From NCBI GenBank assembly GCA_025355875.1, contig JANXYV010000126.1:83598-147597 (forward strand): DNA of 64,000 nucleotides, given 5' to 3'. Shown here piece by piece: positions 1 through 8,732 of this stretch (positions are counted from its first letter, which is position 1; each line of letters starts with the position of its first letter). The stretch is from Prolixibacteraceae bacterium. GTDB lineage: Bacteria; Bacteroidota; Bacteroidia; Bacteroidales; Prolixibacteraceae. The notes beneath the pieces are model-generated. The model searched no databases, was not told the origin of the DNA, and saw only the letters and a list, made by a program, of their open reading frames with translations. Made by a program: the position numbers and the translations under genes.

Positions 1-2
1 AG

Positions 3-2405
3 CGCGAGATCACAATCGGTGATCAGTTTCAGGAAATCAATATCCAGCTTAATTTTCAGGACTACCAGCTTCCGGAGATGAAAATCCTGGCTTCAGGAGA
101 AGATCCGGCATATTATATTATGCGGCGTGCCATTGCCATGTCTTCCTATTATCAAAAGCAGGTTTCGAAATATTCATGCAAAGTGTACCTCAAAGGCTCT
201 GGGGTTTTTGATAAAATTCCGTTTTTATTTGAGAAACAGATGAAAAAGGACGGAGTGAAGGAGAATGAAGCTTTCGTGATGGAGACCGTCAGCCTCATTG
301 ACTTTGAACTTCCTGATCATTTGAATCAGAAAGTGCTGGCGATGCGATCATCCGGAAAAGATAACAATACTTCTCCGATGCAGATGATTACCAATAACTT
401 GTATGATGCGGATAAATACGGGCTGGTTTCGCCGGTTGGAAGAAATGCGCTGAAAGTATATACATTCCGGCTCGACGGTGTTTTTACCGATCAGGGCCGG
501 ACGATCAACAAAATACGGGTGACCCCGAAAATTGAGGGAAACGACGTGTTTTCGGGAACCATTTATATCGCCGACGGTTTCTGGAACATTCATTCAGCCG
601 ATTTGAAGCTTCATATCCCAATGACCGAAGTCCGCGTTCACCAGGTTTATGCTGAAGTAAATACAAATACCTGGTTGCCGGTCAGTTTCGACTTCGATAT
701 GGATTTTTCAGGTTTGGGTTTTAAAATGAAATTCAACTATGTGGCGTCGGTTTCCGACTACAAAACTACCCTAAACCCAGCTCTGGACCATTCTTTTCTT
801 GACCGGATCAAAAACCGGCAGCTTCAGGATCAACGAATCGTCGATAGCATTGGGGCTGCCAGGCCAAAGGTTCAGGAAACAGCCAACAAATCAACCCAGC
901 AAAAACAAATTGACGCTTTGATTCAGAAACCATCGCTCAGCAACCGCGAAACCGTGAAACTGAACCGGATGATTGAAGCCGAATCACAACGAAACAGTCC
1001 ACCCGAACCGCTTGAAATAAAGTCTGACATTCAGGTAAGCCAAAAACAAGTGAACAATGATTCCGCTTACTGGGCGAGCCTGAGACCCATCCCGCTGACC
1101 ATTCAGGAGAAGACCAGTTTTGCGGCAAAAGATTCATTTTTAAAGGTGGCTGCAACTCCGGAATACCAGGATTCGGTGCGCGATTCGAAACGGAAGTTTA
1201 AAATCAAACATCTGCTGTTTGGGAAAACGTACGATTATTCGGTAGATTCGATCCGACGGACTAACCGCTTTTCTATTCCAAACCTGACAGATCCAACCTC
1301 ACTTTCGTTTAATTCGGTTGATGGTTTGCGCATTCGCCTACCTTTTAGCTATTCCTATTCCGACAGCACCGGACGTATGTTTCGGCTGAGTCCGACTCTT
1401 GCCTACGCATTTGCCCGCCAAAAAGTCGATGTTGAACTGACCTGGCTGCAACGCATGGATGGAATGACAAACAGTTTGATTTCATTCAGTTTGGGGACAA
1501 GTACGGAAGATTTTAACCGGATTTCAGGATTATCGACCATTACCAATGATTTTTATACCCTTTGGATCGAAGAAAATTACAAACGGTTTTACCGGCGCGA
1601 TTTCCTTCAGGCAACGGCCAGCCGCGATCTGGCAAATGGTCTGAACCTGGCCGTAACCGTTGCTTACAGCAATAATTTCCAGTTAGAAAACCATTCCAAC
1701 TTTTCGATTATAAATTACGACAACAAGGAAATCCAACCCAATATTCCGGTAAACGAAACCTTGAATCCCTGGCAACTCGAGAACCACCAGTCGTTCGACA
1801 GTCGCATCGTTTTGGAATACACTCCGCGGCTTCGGTATCGTGTTCGTGACCACGTTAAAATTTATGCGGACAGCAAATTCCCGACCTTCTCTGCGGAATA
1901 CAAAGGAGCTTTTTCTGGAGTTTTAGGAAGCGATTCGCGGTATGATTTGGTCAAACTGGGAATCCGGCAAAAGCTGGATGTTGGCATTGACGACCATTTT
2001 TCGTATTCGGTGAATGTGGGTAAATTCGTGAAAAAACAGGCCGTGTATTTTGAAGATTTTGAACATTTCAACACACAATCCACCGGATTCATGTTTTCGA
2101 GCTATGAAAACAGCTTCCGTCTTTTACCTTTTTACACGTATTCGACCAGTAATCAGTTACTGGAAACAAATCTTAACTGGCAATCAAGGCGTTTGATTCT
2201 GAAACAGTTGCCGTTGATCGAAAAATCATCGGCCTCAGAGAACCTATTCCTGAACTTCCTCCATACTCCTGAATTGACAAGTTATGTTGAAACCGGATAT
2301 GGTCTTTACAACCTTTTCCTGCTTTTGAACATTGAGGGTGTCGCTGGTTTTGAAAATGGGAAATATCACTCAGCAGGTTTGCGGGTGAGTCTGAATCTGA
2401 AATAA
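3..2405 (+). CDS. DUF5686 family outer-membrane protein, 5' truncated
   Basis: The reading frame is open from the first bases of the window, so the true N-terminus lies upstream. The first ATG in view (78) falls inside the conserved motif SGEDPAYYIMRRAI and is not a start. This motif, followed by a long beta-rich region with many aromatic residues, is typical of Bacteroidota DUF5686 proteins, which usually start with a signal peptide and a carboxypeptidase-regulatory-like domain (missing here) and end in a predicted outer-membrane beta-barrel. A charged, low-complexity stretch (about residues 245-340 counted from 78) separates the N-terminal part from the barrel-like C-terminal part. The exact function of the family is unknown. 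No operon partner is visible; hemH follows after 170 bp. Confidence 0.8.
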   Translation, partial: REITIGDQFQEINIQLNFQDYQLPEMKILASGEDPAYYIMRRAIAMSSYYQKQVSKYSCKVYLKGSGVFDKIPFLFEKQMKKDGVKENEAFVMETVSLIDFELPDHLNQKVLAMRSSGKDNNTSPMQMITNNLYDADKYGLVSPVGRNALKVYTFRLDGVFTDQGRTINKIRVTPKIEGNDVFSGTIYIADGFWNIHSADLKLHIPMTEVRVHQVYAEVNTNTWLPVSFDFDMDFSGLGFKMKFNYVASVSDYKTTLNPALDHSFLDRIKNRQLQDQRIVDSIGAARPKVQETANKSTQQKQIDALIQKPSLSNRETVKLNRMIEAESQRNSPPEPLEIKSDIQVSQKQVNNDSAYWASLRPIPLTIQEKTSFAAKDSFLKVAATPEYQDSVRDSKRKFKIKHLLFGKTYDYSVDSIRRTNRFSIPNLTDPTSLSFNSVDGLRIRLPFSYSYSDSTGRMFRLSPTLAYAFARQKVDVELTWLQRMDGMTNSLISFSLGTSTEDFNRISGLSTITNDFYTLWIEENYKRFYRRDFLQATASRDLANGLNLAVTVAYSNNFQLENHSNFSIINYDNKEIQPNIPVNETLNPWQLENHQSFDSRIVLEYTPRLRYRVRDHVKIYADSKFPTFSAEYKGAFSGVLGSDSRYDLVKLGIRQKLDVGIDDHFSYSVNVGKFVKKQAVYFEDFEHFNTQSTGFMFSSYENSFRLLPFYTYSTSNQLLETNLNWQSRRLILKQLPLIEKSSASENLFLNFLHTPELTSYVETGYGLYNLFLLLNIEGVAGFENGKYHSAGLRVSLNLK

Positions 2406-2518
2406 AAGTGGTCCGTTTTCAGTCGCATTTGCCAAAATTAAAGTGCCGCTGGCTGCCAGCTGCCTGATTTTGGAATTTGAAACTTGGAATCTGAAATTTG
2501 TTTTGTGAAATGATCAAT

Positions 2519-2550
2519 TTGTTGAATGATTTGTTATTCTTATTCAACAA
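2519..2550. repeat. 9-bp inverted repeat upstream of hemH
   Basis: TTGTTGAAT (2519-2527) and ATTCAACAA (2542-2550) are perfect inverted arms around a 14-nt loop, 26 bp before the hemH start. No T-run follows, so it is more likely a leader hairpin or operator than a terminator. The same gap also has a short GCTGG/CCAGC hairpin (2449-2461) and a stretch of GGAATTTGAAACTTGG-like repetitive sequence. Confidence 0.4.
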
Positions 2551-2575
2551 GCTTGAATCTTGAAAAAAATAAAAG

Positions 2576-3595
2576 ATGAAGTCAAAAAAAACTGCAGTAA
2601 TTCTCATTAATGTCGGTACTCCTGATGAACCAAAAGTTACGGCAGTTCGTCGTTATCTATTTGAATTCCTGAACGATCGCCGGGTAATCGATCTGCCATT
2701 GGTTTTGCAGAAGATTTTAGTCAACCTGATCATCGTTCCTTTCCGTGCGCCCAAATCGACTAAATTGTATCAGCGTTTATGGACCGATAAAGGTTCGCCT
2801 CTACTTTATATTTCTGAAAATGTACAGAAGCAGCTTCAGGCAAGATTGGGCTTCAAGGCAAGTGTTTTCATGGCCATGCGCTATGGAAATCCATCCATTG
2901 GGAAAGCGTTAGCCTCGATTCAGAAAGGCAATTACGATCGGCTGTTAATTCTGCCTATGTTTCCGCAATATGCTTCATCAACCAATGGTACCGCAATTCA
3001 GTCAGTTTTGGATGAGGTGAAGAAATGGAATACGATTCCCGAAATTCATGCCATCAACCAGTTTTACGACCATCCGGCATTTCTCGATGCTTTCACTGAG
3101 CGGATCAAATCTTATGAGCCTGAAAATTATGACCACATCATTTTTACATACCATGGGTTGCCCAACCGGCATTTGGTGAAGAACCATCCTCAGGAATCAA
3201 TTACCACCTGCAATTGTGAAGCAAGTCTTCCTGAATTTGGAAAGTTCTGTTACAAAGCCACCTGTTACCAAACTACCCGCGAACTGGCGAAGCGGTTGGG
3301 CTTGAAAACCGATCAGTATTCGGTTTCATTTCAGTCGCGCCTGTCGAATAACTGGATGACACCGTTTACCGACCAGAATCTGATTAACCGGGCCAAACAG
3401 GGAAAGAAAAGGGTTTTGGTGACCGCTCCGGCCTTTGTGACCGATTGCCTGGAAACCACCGTAGAAATTGGCTGGGAATACAAGGAACTCTTTAAACAGA
3501 ATGGTGGACAGGAACTTCAAATGGTTGAAAGTTTAAATGATTCTCCCAAATGGATATCCGCGTTGGAAGAAATCCTTAATCCATATCTGGAATAG
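2576..3595 (+). CDS. hemH: ferrochelatase
   Basis: Inserts ferrous iron into protoporphyrin IX, the last step of protohaem synthesis. The protein has 339 residues, the normal length. The N-terminus VILINVGTPDEP matches the family signature (usually LLNLGTP), FTYHGLPNRH holds the metal-binding histidine (H193), and LETTVEIGWEY near the C-terminus holds the conserved acidic residues. A cysteine-rich segment (CNCEASLPEFGKFCYKATCY) follows the histidine motif; cysteines in this region occur in many bacterial ferrochelatases. Haem supply fits the c-type cytochromes encoded elsewhere in the window (about 5.0 kb and 36.4 kb), but no haem genes are adjacent. Confidence 0.95.
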   Translation: MKSKKTAVILINVGTPDEPKVTAVRRYLFEFLNDRRVIDLPLVLQKILVNLIIVPFRAPKSTKLYQRLWTDKGSPLLYISENVQKQLQARLGFKASVFMAMRYGNPSIGKALASIQKGNYDRLLILPMFPQYASSTNGTAIQSVLDEVKKWNTIPEIHAINQFYDHPAFLDAFTERIKSYEPENYDHIIFTYHGLPNRHLVKNHPQESITTCNCEASLPEFGKFCYKATCYQTTRELAKRLGLKTDQYSVSFQSRLSNNWMTPFTDQNLINRAKQGKKRVLVTAPAFVTDCLETTVEIGWEYKELFKQNGGQELQMVESLNDSPKWISALEEILNPYLE

Positions 3596-3640
3596 GAAAG
3601 AGGAAAATAGAAATGTCTATTTTCTACTCTTTCCTCATTT
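3594..3640 (+). terminator. intrinsic terminator after hemH
   Basis: Long imperfect hairpin beginning at the hemH stop: the left arm 3594-3611 pairs with 3616-3635 (AGGAAAGAG and AAAATAGA with their complements, a 2-nt bulge) around the loop AATG, followed by CATTTTT. It lies between the convergent hemH and ppnP genes. Confidence 0.75.
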
Positions 3641-3648
3641 TTAGCGAC

Positions 3649-3930
3649 TTAGATGTAGAGGCAATAATAGGCTACCGGTCCATTCGCTTTTACCTTGAAC
3701 TTCACGTCTTTGGCAACCTCGAAGGTTTCGCCTTTCAGGTAGGTGGTCCAAACGGTTTCTCCGGGAAGAAGCACGTCCAGAATACCACTGGTAACGGTCA
3801 TTTGTTCAATAGAACCGGTCCCGAATTCGTATTCACCGTGTTCCATAACGCCTATCGTTGCTACTCCTTCGGTATTTTCAAGGGCGATTGATTTTACTGT
3901 TCCGCCGAAATATTCGTTTACTTTTAACAT
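3649..3930 (-). CDS. ppnP: pyrimidine/purine nucleoside phosphorylase (DUF1255)
   Basis: A 93-residue single-domain cupin of the PpnP/YaiE family, which phosphorolyses diverse purine and pyrimidine nucleosides to base and ribose-1-phosphate. Family hallmarks are the opening MLKVNEYFGGTVKSIA, the central GVMEHGEYEFGTGSIEQM, the turn SGILDVLLPGE, and the end FKVKANGPVAYYCLYI, where the last residues are strongly conserved. Full length matches the family (about 93-105 residues). It converges on hemH and is probably monocistronic. Assignment is by whole-length family resemblance. Confidence 0.92.
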   Translation of the reverse strand: MLKVNEYFGGTVKSIALENTEGVATIGVMEHGEYEFGTGSIEQMTVTSGILDVLLPGETVWTTYLKGETFEVAKDVKFKVKANGPVAYYCLYI

Positions 3931-4020
3931 GATTTGGATTTTAAAGAGTTTTTAACAGATCGCAAAAATACACTTTGAACCAACAATTGCAAATCCGGGC
4001 CGTAGGTAACCATGGGGAGA

Positions 4021-4944
4021 TTAGTCAGAAACTTTGTGCTTGAGCGACTGAAATCCTTCGCCCAGAATTTCGTGGGTGTCCATTACGGTAATGAAGGCAT
4101 CCGGATCAATTTCGCTGATAAATTCTTCGAGGATTGCCACCTCGCGACGGCTGACTACGGTATAAATGATATTCTTATCTTTGCCTGTAAACATTCCGGA
4201 TCCTTTCAGGTAAGTTCCGCCACGCTCCAGATCGATGAGTATCTTATGTCTGATTTCCTCATGTTTCTCAGAGATAATCAGTAAGGCTTTATTGTAATCT
4301 CCTCCTTCAAGAACCAAATCGATTGCTCGACCGGTTATATAAATAACTACCCACGAATAGAGCGGAATCTGCCAATCTTTGAAAGCCACCAAACTTAGCA
4401 AAACAATGGTCGAATCTACATAAATCATCAATTGACCCAGCTGTATCCGGGTATATTTGGCAATGATCATCGCGATTATGTCCGAACCTCCGGAAGTGGC
4501 ACGAGCTTTAAAAATCAGACCTAATCCGAATCCAATGAGCACGCCGCCAAATACACACGAAAGCAGAATGTCAGGTACTAATGGAGCATCGCCATCTACT
4601 CGCATATAGGTAATCGTATCCATAAACACCGAAGAAAGTACAAAACCAACCACCGTTTTTACCCCAAAACGCGGTCCAAGAATCTTCATTCCGGCAATGG
4701 TTAGCGGGATATTCAGGATTAAGCCAAATAAACCAATCGGAATCCCTTCAGGCCAGAATGAGAACATTCCCGGAGTCATGTAATGCACCACAATGGCAAT
4801 GCCATATACACCGCCGGGAACAATACGGTGTGGTGAGATAAAATATACAAAGCCAACGGCCAGAATAAATGCCCCGATTACAATCATGCTGTAATCGCGA
4901 AACCATTTCAGACTGAAAATCTTATCGTTTGGAATAAAGGTCAT
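4021..4944 (-). CDS. YitT family membrane protein (DUF161 and DUF2179)
   Basis: A 307-residue integral membrane protein. About five or six hydrophobic helices occupy residues 15-215, beginning with MIVIGAFILAVGFVYFI. The short conserved motif ATSGGSDIIAMI lies in the membrane part. A soluble C-terminal DUF2179 domain (about 220-300, containing GGTYLKGSGMFTGKDK and TVVSRREVAILEEFI) completes the usual YitT layout. The family is widespread in Bacillota and Bacteroidota; its transported substrate, if any, is unestablished. The gene stands alone between ppnP and the haem/PD40 lipoprotein gene, all on the minus strand. Confidence 0.88.
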   Translation of the reverse strand: MTFIPNDKIFSLKWFRDYSMIVIGAFILAVGFVYFISPHRIVPGGVYGIAIVVHYMTPGMFSFWPEGIPIGLFGLILNIPLTIAGMKILGPRFGVKTVVGFVLSSVFMDTITYMRVDGDAPLVPDILLSCVFGGVLIGFGLGLIFKARATSGGSDIIAMIIAKYTRIQLGQLMIYVDSTIVLLSLVAFKDWQIPLYSWVVIYITGRAIDLVLEGGDYNKALLIISEKHEEIRHKILIDLERGGTYLKGSGMFTGKDKNIIYTVVSRREVAILEEFISEIDPDAFITVMDTHEILGEGFQSLKHKVSD

Positions 4945-5019
4945 GAAGATGTGTATTGCTAAGGCACAAAGAAACGGTAGATAATTGGTTTATGCCGTGA
5001 TATTTGTCAAGAAAGTATT

Positions 5020-6558
5020 TTAATGTTCCTCCTTCGACAACGGTTTCGGGTTCATATCTTTCTTCCTAAGGTGCTGGCCCATGAATGTGGTGTCAACCGA
5101 AGCATCCAACTGAACTGGTTTGGCGTCGGTCAGAATCAAATCACGGATATCCAATGCCGATGGTTCAACAGGTCCGGTAATCAGTTCCGGAATATTGTAG
5201 TTTTTCAGGAAGGAATCGTAAAATTCGGGATCTTTTTGTGGCAAGACAAAGGGTTTGGAAGCTTTCCCATTGGAATCGAAATAGCAGAAAAATGGCCGTG
5301 TGTACAATCCGTCGATGCGCTTGCTGCTGAAAACAAACCATCGGCCTGAACTGCTCCAGCAATGATAGCTGTCGGTTTGCGGACTGTTGATGTCCATCCG
5401 TTCAAATTTTCCAGTCTGCAGGTCCAGCAAATAAAGGTCGGCATCGGGATGGTGAATGGTAAAATATCCATGATCCGACAAGGTGAACATCAGGTATTTT
5501 CCATCTGGAGAAGTTTTGGGGAATGTAACACTTTTGCCAGTCTTTTTGGCTGAAATAACGGTATCGGCTTCTCCCCAGACATTCCGGTCGACATCGTACG
5601 GAATGTGCATCAGGCTGAATTTGGCATTGTATTGCGATTCATAATCGGTCACCGGAGGCGCGGAAATATAATAAAGCGATTTGCCATCAGCCGACCAAAC
5701 CGGAAGGTTTTCCCTGGAACTGGTCGACACCTTGGGTGAAGTAGTTATGGTATTTTTCTCGACATCATAAACAACCAGGTCGGAGGCTGCATCAGACACT
5801 TCCTGCCGGATGTCTTTCGAAAAGAAACGCTGACTAATTGAATTGACTGAGAAAGCAATGTGTTTTCCATCGGGATGCCAGTTGGGATAGGCTCCGGCAG
5901 CAAGTGTGTATTTCGTTTTGGTGTTGATTTTTTTTAGTTTTCCGTCAGCGTAAATAACTGTTCCCGCATGGTTCGCCCGAACATGAATCATCATACTTTT
6001 CGGACTGTTTCGGGCAAACGAATGGCAATTGACGCAAGTGTTGTCGATCGATTTATTGTCGATAATGGCCGTTTCATCAAAATTTTCGAGGTTTCGCTGG
6101 TAAATTCCAATGGCCGACCACATCACATAACCCGTATTGATCAGACGGTAAACCAAATGGTTGTCGATTTCGTCGTTGGCAACCCGGTTGACAATGGTTT
6201 TGTATTTCTGCCATCTTCCACCATTTTCTTTGACAAAAATATCGATGTTGATTTCCTTTCCTTTGGCCTTGTTTAAAAGCTTGTGCCATGAACTGATATC
6301 TATTTCAACCTTTCCATTGCTGTTTTCAATCCGGATGGGATCTTCTCCGGAAACTGAAATCCTGGCAGCAAATGCATTTCCTTTTTCGCGGACGACAAAA
6401 TTCAAAGGCGCAATGTTTGGCGGAATCACAATTCCGGAGTAATCAGGAAAAATAACGGGCAGTCGGTCGACCGCCGTTGAATTGCTTAAATCGGATGAAC
6501 AGGAGCTTGCTATTGTAGCCAGAATAGCAACGATATAAAAATGCAGTTTGTTAATCAT
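5020..6558 (-). CDS. PD40/TolB-like lipoprotein with one c-type haem site
   Basis: A 512-residue exported lipoprotein. The signal peptide ends in the lipobox IASSC (C20). A beta-rich N-terminal domain follows, then a single CVNCH c-type haem motif (C175-H179), then WD40-like PD40 repeats recognisable as YPNWHPDGKHIAFS, LPVWSADGKSLYYIS, FPKTSPDGKYLMFT and YHCWSSSGRWFVFSS, which build a beta-propeller. It overlaps the upstream DUF6057 gene by 8 bp, so the two are translationally coupled. The architecture suggests a periplasmic or surface haem protein with a binding propeller working with its membrane partner; its substrate is unknown. Confidence 0.8.
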   Translation of the reverse strand: MINKLHFYIVAILATIASSCSSDLSNSTAVDRLPVIFPDYSGIVIPPNIAPLNFVVREKGNAFAARISVSGEDPIRIENSNGKVEIDISSWHKLLNKAKGKEINIDIFVKENGGRWQKYKTIVNRVANDEIDNHLVYRLINTGYVMWSAIGIYQRNLENFDETAIIDNKSIDNTCVNCHSFARNSPKSMMIHVRANHAGTVIYADGKLKKINTKTKYTLAAGAYPNWHPDGKHIAFSVNSISQRFFSKDIRQEVSDAASDLVVYDVEKNTITTSPKVSTSSRENLPVWSADGKSLYYISAPPVTDYESQYNAKFSLMHIPYDVDRNVWGEADTVISAKKTGKSVTFPKTSPDGKYLMFTLSDHGYFTIHHPDADLYLLDLQTGKFERMDINSPQTDSYHCWSSSGRWFVFSSKRIDGLYTRPFFCYFDSNGKASKPFVLPQKDPEFYDSFLKNYNIPELITGPVEPSALDIRDLILTDAKPVQLDASVDTTFMGQHLRKKDMNPKPLSKEEH

Positions 6559-8509
6559 CGGATTTTTGTTGTTTAATTTGTGCTTTGGTAACCTTGGGAC
6601 TCAGGCATTTAGTGTAATACCAATAACTTGTGCCAAAATCTTTTTGAAGCGAACGTCTCGCCGCTTGCCAATCGTTTCCAAATGGTTTCATCGCTTTCAG
6701 GAATGAAACAAATTGGGTTTGCCTTTCTCTGGTGAAGCTGACATCTTCGGCAGTTGGTGCTTTTCGGGCAACGTACGAATATAGAACCAATGCTTCATCC
6801 CATGAACGTGGAACAGGATTCTTTGGGAAAGCAGTATTCTTTCTCAACAGTGATTCGAATGTTCCTAAATCGTTGTCGAGCAAGCTGGAACAAAGCAAAT
6901 ATTCCCATGCCATTCTATTTGCAGGATTTGCTTCGAGTAGCTTTTTTAATTTCTCGAGATAATTTGCTGAGGTGAAAGAACCTGTCGGTTCGCATTTTCG
7001 TTTCCATGAAAACTCAGGATCTTTTGCTACCAATGAAGTGTCGCTGATATATTTCTGATATTTGGCAACCCAATCATGATATAATATATTTTTATCCAAA
7101 CGATTGAGGAATTTTTCGGCAACTTGGTAATTTCCGTAAATCAGATTGATCTGGACTAATCGTTTCATCAGTCGGGGACTATTCGGAAATATAGTTTGGG
7201 CTTCAAAGGTCCAATGTTCCGATTCGTGAATAAATCCCAGATCGTAATACTGGTCGCTGCAAATAAATGGGACATCGCTGGTAACTTTTCCGTCGAGGAA
7301 GAGACCAGCACTGCCAGCCAGTTGTGGGTAATCAAACAAATTTTCGGCTAGTTTCCCAGTATTCGCAAGTGCCTTGTTGTATTCAAAATTGGTAAAAAGG
7401 TCGTAATCTTTGAGGTTTTCGGCTGCATTAATCACTTTGGTCCAGTCGCGTTCAGCTCCATAGAAGGATACCATGGTTTCATTCCTCTTTCCTATGTCCA
7501 ATGCGAATTTTAAACCAACGAATGCCAATATCAGCACAATCAGAAATTGTCCGGCAAGCCAGACAAACTGAGGATTCCATGCTTTCCTTTTCTTGGTTTC
7601 ATGCTTGATCGGAGGCTTTTTTTTGGTTTTTCCTGAGGTGCTTTTACCTGTTTTTGTAATCGGAGCAGATTCTTTTTTTAGTTTTCCTGGAGTGGTAACC
7701 TGTTCAGGATTTTTCCTGAATTTGCAAAAGACAAGCGACATCAAAAGGCTTGCAGGAAGCAAGGCATATAAAGTATATAACTTATAGTCAGCAATATATA
7801 AAAGAATGGCTGGAGATTTACTATGTGTGATAGAATAAACCAGCGACAAGTCGACCAAAAAGAGGTATTTGTAAGCCAGATTGGGTAGGACTCCTGAAAA
7901 AGCGGCCAAAACAGGAAGCAGAAACCAATCGGCTTTCTTCACCTGATATCGGATTTGAATGAGAATAATCGCGGCAGTGAACACAAAAAGTGCTGCTCCT
8001 CCGGCCAGATAAAACAAGAGTGCCGCCATCAGAAAACCAATAAAAAGTCTTGTTTGCGGAAATTTCAGGATCAGTGTAGTGAAAATCCAGATGAATCCGG
8101 ATGCCAAAAGCAACCTGACACTGGCATAAAATGGATAGTGGTAATCGCATTGCACCAAAATGGAAAGTAAAAGAATGAGTGCAAAAATGCTGAGGCTAAG
8201 TTTCACTTTTCCAGCTATCCGTTGAACCAGATCGATGGCAATGATTCCCTGAAAAGCAGCTATTAAGACGATAAGTAAACTGCCAAATATCTTAAAATGA
8301 AAGAATTGTGCAATAAATTCGGAAATGTAATCGGCTATGCCACCAGGATATCGGGCAAATCCCTGAAAAAATAAACTGTCGGTCAGGAAGGCAGATTGAC
8401 GCAGGAAATAATGCAGTTCAGGGTTAATTACAATTGCGGTAAACCACCAGGCTGCGAGTGAAAGAACGACAAGCAGAAAGTAGTTTAAGTTTTTGGAATT
8501 TATTTGCAT
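6551..8509 (-). CDS. DUF6057 family membrane protein
   Basis: A 652-residue protein with two halves. Residues 1-260 are very hydrophobic with about seven to nine membrane helices, starting at NYFLLVVLSLAAWWFTAIVI. A lysine-rich basic linker (about 265-310, KKKPPIKHETKKRK) and one more membrane helix (about 315-335) follow. The remaining 300 residues are soluble and helix-rich with TPR-like character (for example NLIYGNYQVAEKFLNRLDK). This matches the Bacteroidota DUF6057 family, of unknown function. It is the first gene of an operon with the haem/PD40 lipoprotein. A TATTTTTG -7-like element reading toward the gene is at 8545-8552, without a clear -33 element. Confidence 0.8.
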   Translation of the reverse strand: MQINSKNLNYFLLVVLSLAAWWFTAIVINPELHYFLRQSAFLTDSLFFQGFARYPGGIADYISEFIAQFFHFKIFGSLLIVLIAAFQGIIAIDLVQRIAGKVKLSLSIFALILLLSILVQCDYHYPFYASVRLLLASGFIWIFTTLILKFPQTRLFIGFLMAALLFYLAGGAALFVFTAAIILIQIRYQVKKADWFLLPVLAAFSGVLPNLAYKYLFLVDLSLVYSITHSKSPAILLYIADYKLYTLYALLPASLLMSLVFCKFRKNPEQVTTPGKLKKESAPITKTGKSTSGKTKKKPPIKHETKKRKAWNPQFVWLAGQFLIVLILAFVGLKFALDIGKRNETMVSFYGAERDWTKVINAAENLKDYDLFTNFEYNKALANTGKLAENLFDYPQLAGSAGLFLDGKVTSDVPFICSDQYYDLGFIHESEHWTFEAQTIFPNSPRLMKRLVQINLIYGNYQVAEKFLNRLDKNILYHDWVAKYQKYISDTSLVAKDPEFSWKRKCEPTGSFTSANYLEKLKKLLEANPANRMAWEYLLCSSLLDNDLGTFESLLRKNTAFPKNPVPRSWDEALVLYSYVARKAPTAEDVSFTRERQTQFVSFLKAMKPFGNDWQAARRSLQKDFGTSYWYYTKCLSPKVTKAQIKQQKSDD

Positions 8510-8732
8510 GAGAAAGATTTTAGATCAAGGTTCTCTTATTACTGCAAAAATAGAAATATATGTCTATAAGTAAAATGAATTGCGGACAATTGCACTACCC
8601 GCAACACCTATGAGTTTATATTTGAATTTAAACGCTTGGTGCACTGTAATTTAGATTCATATGTCGTTATGCTGCTTTCTGTTACTAACTGATTCCATAC
8701 ATTTCCTAAAGTATGTTTTTATATCGCTTAGT

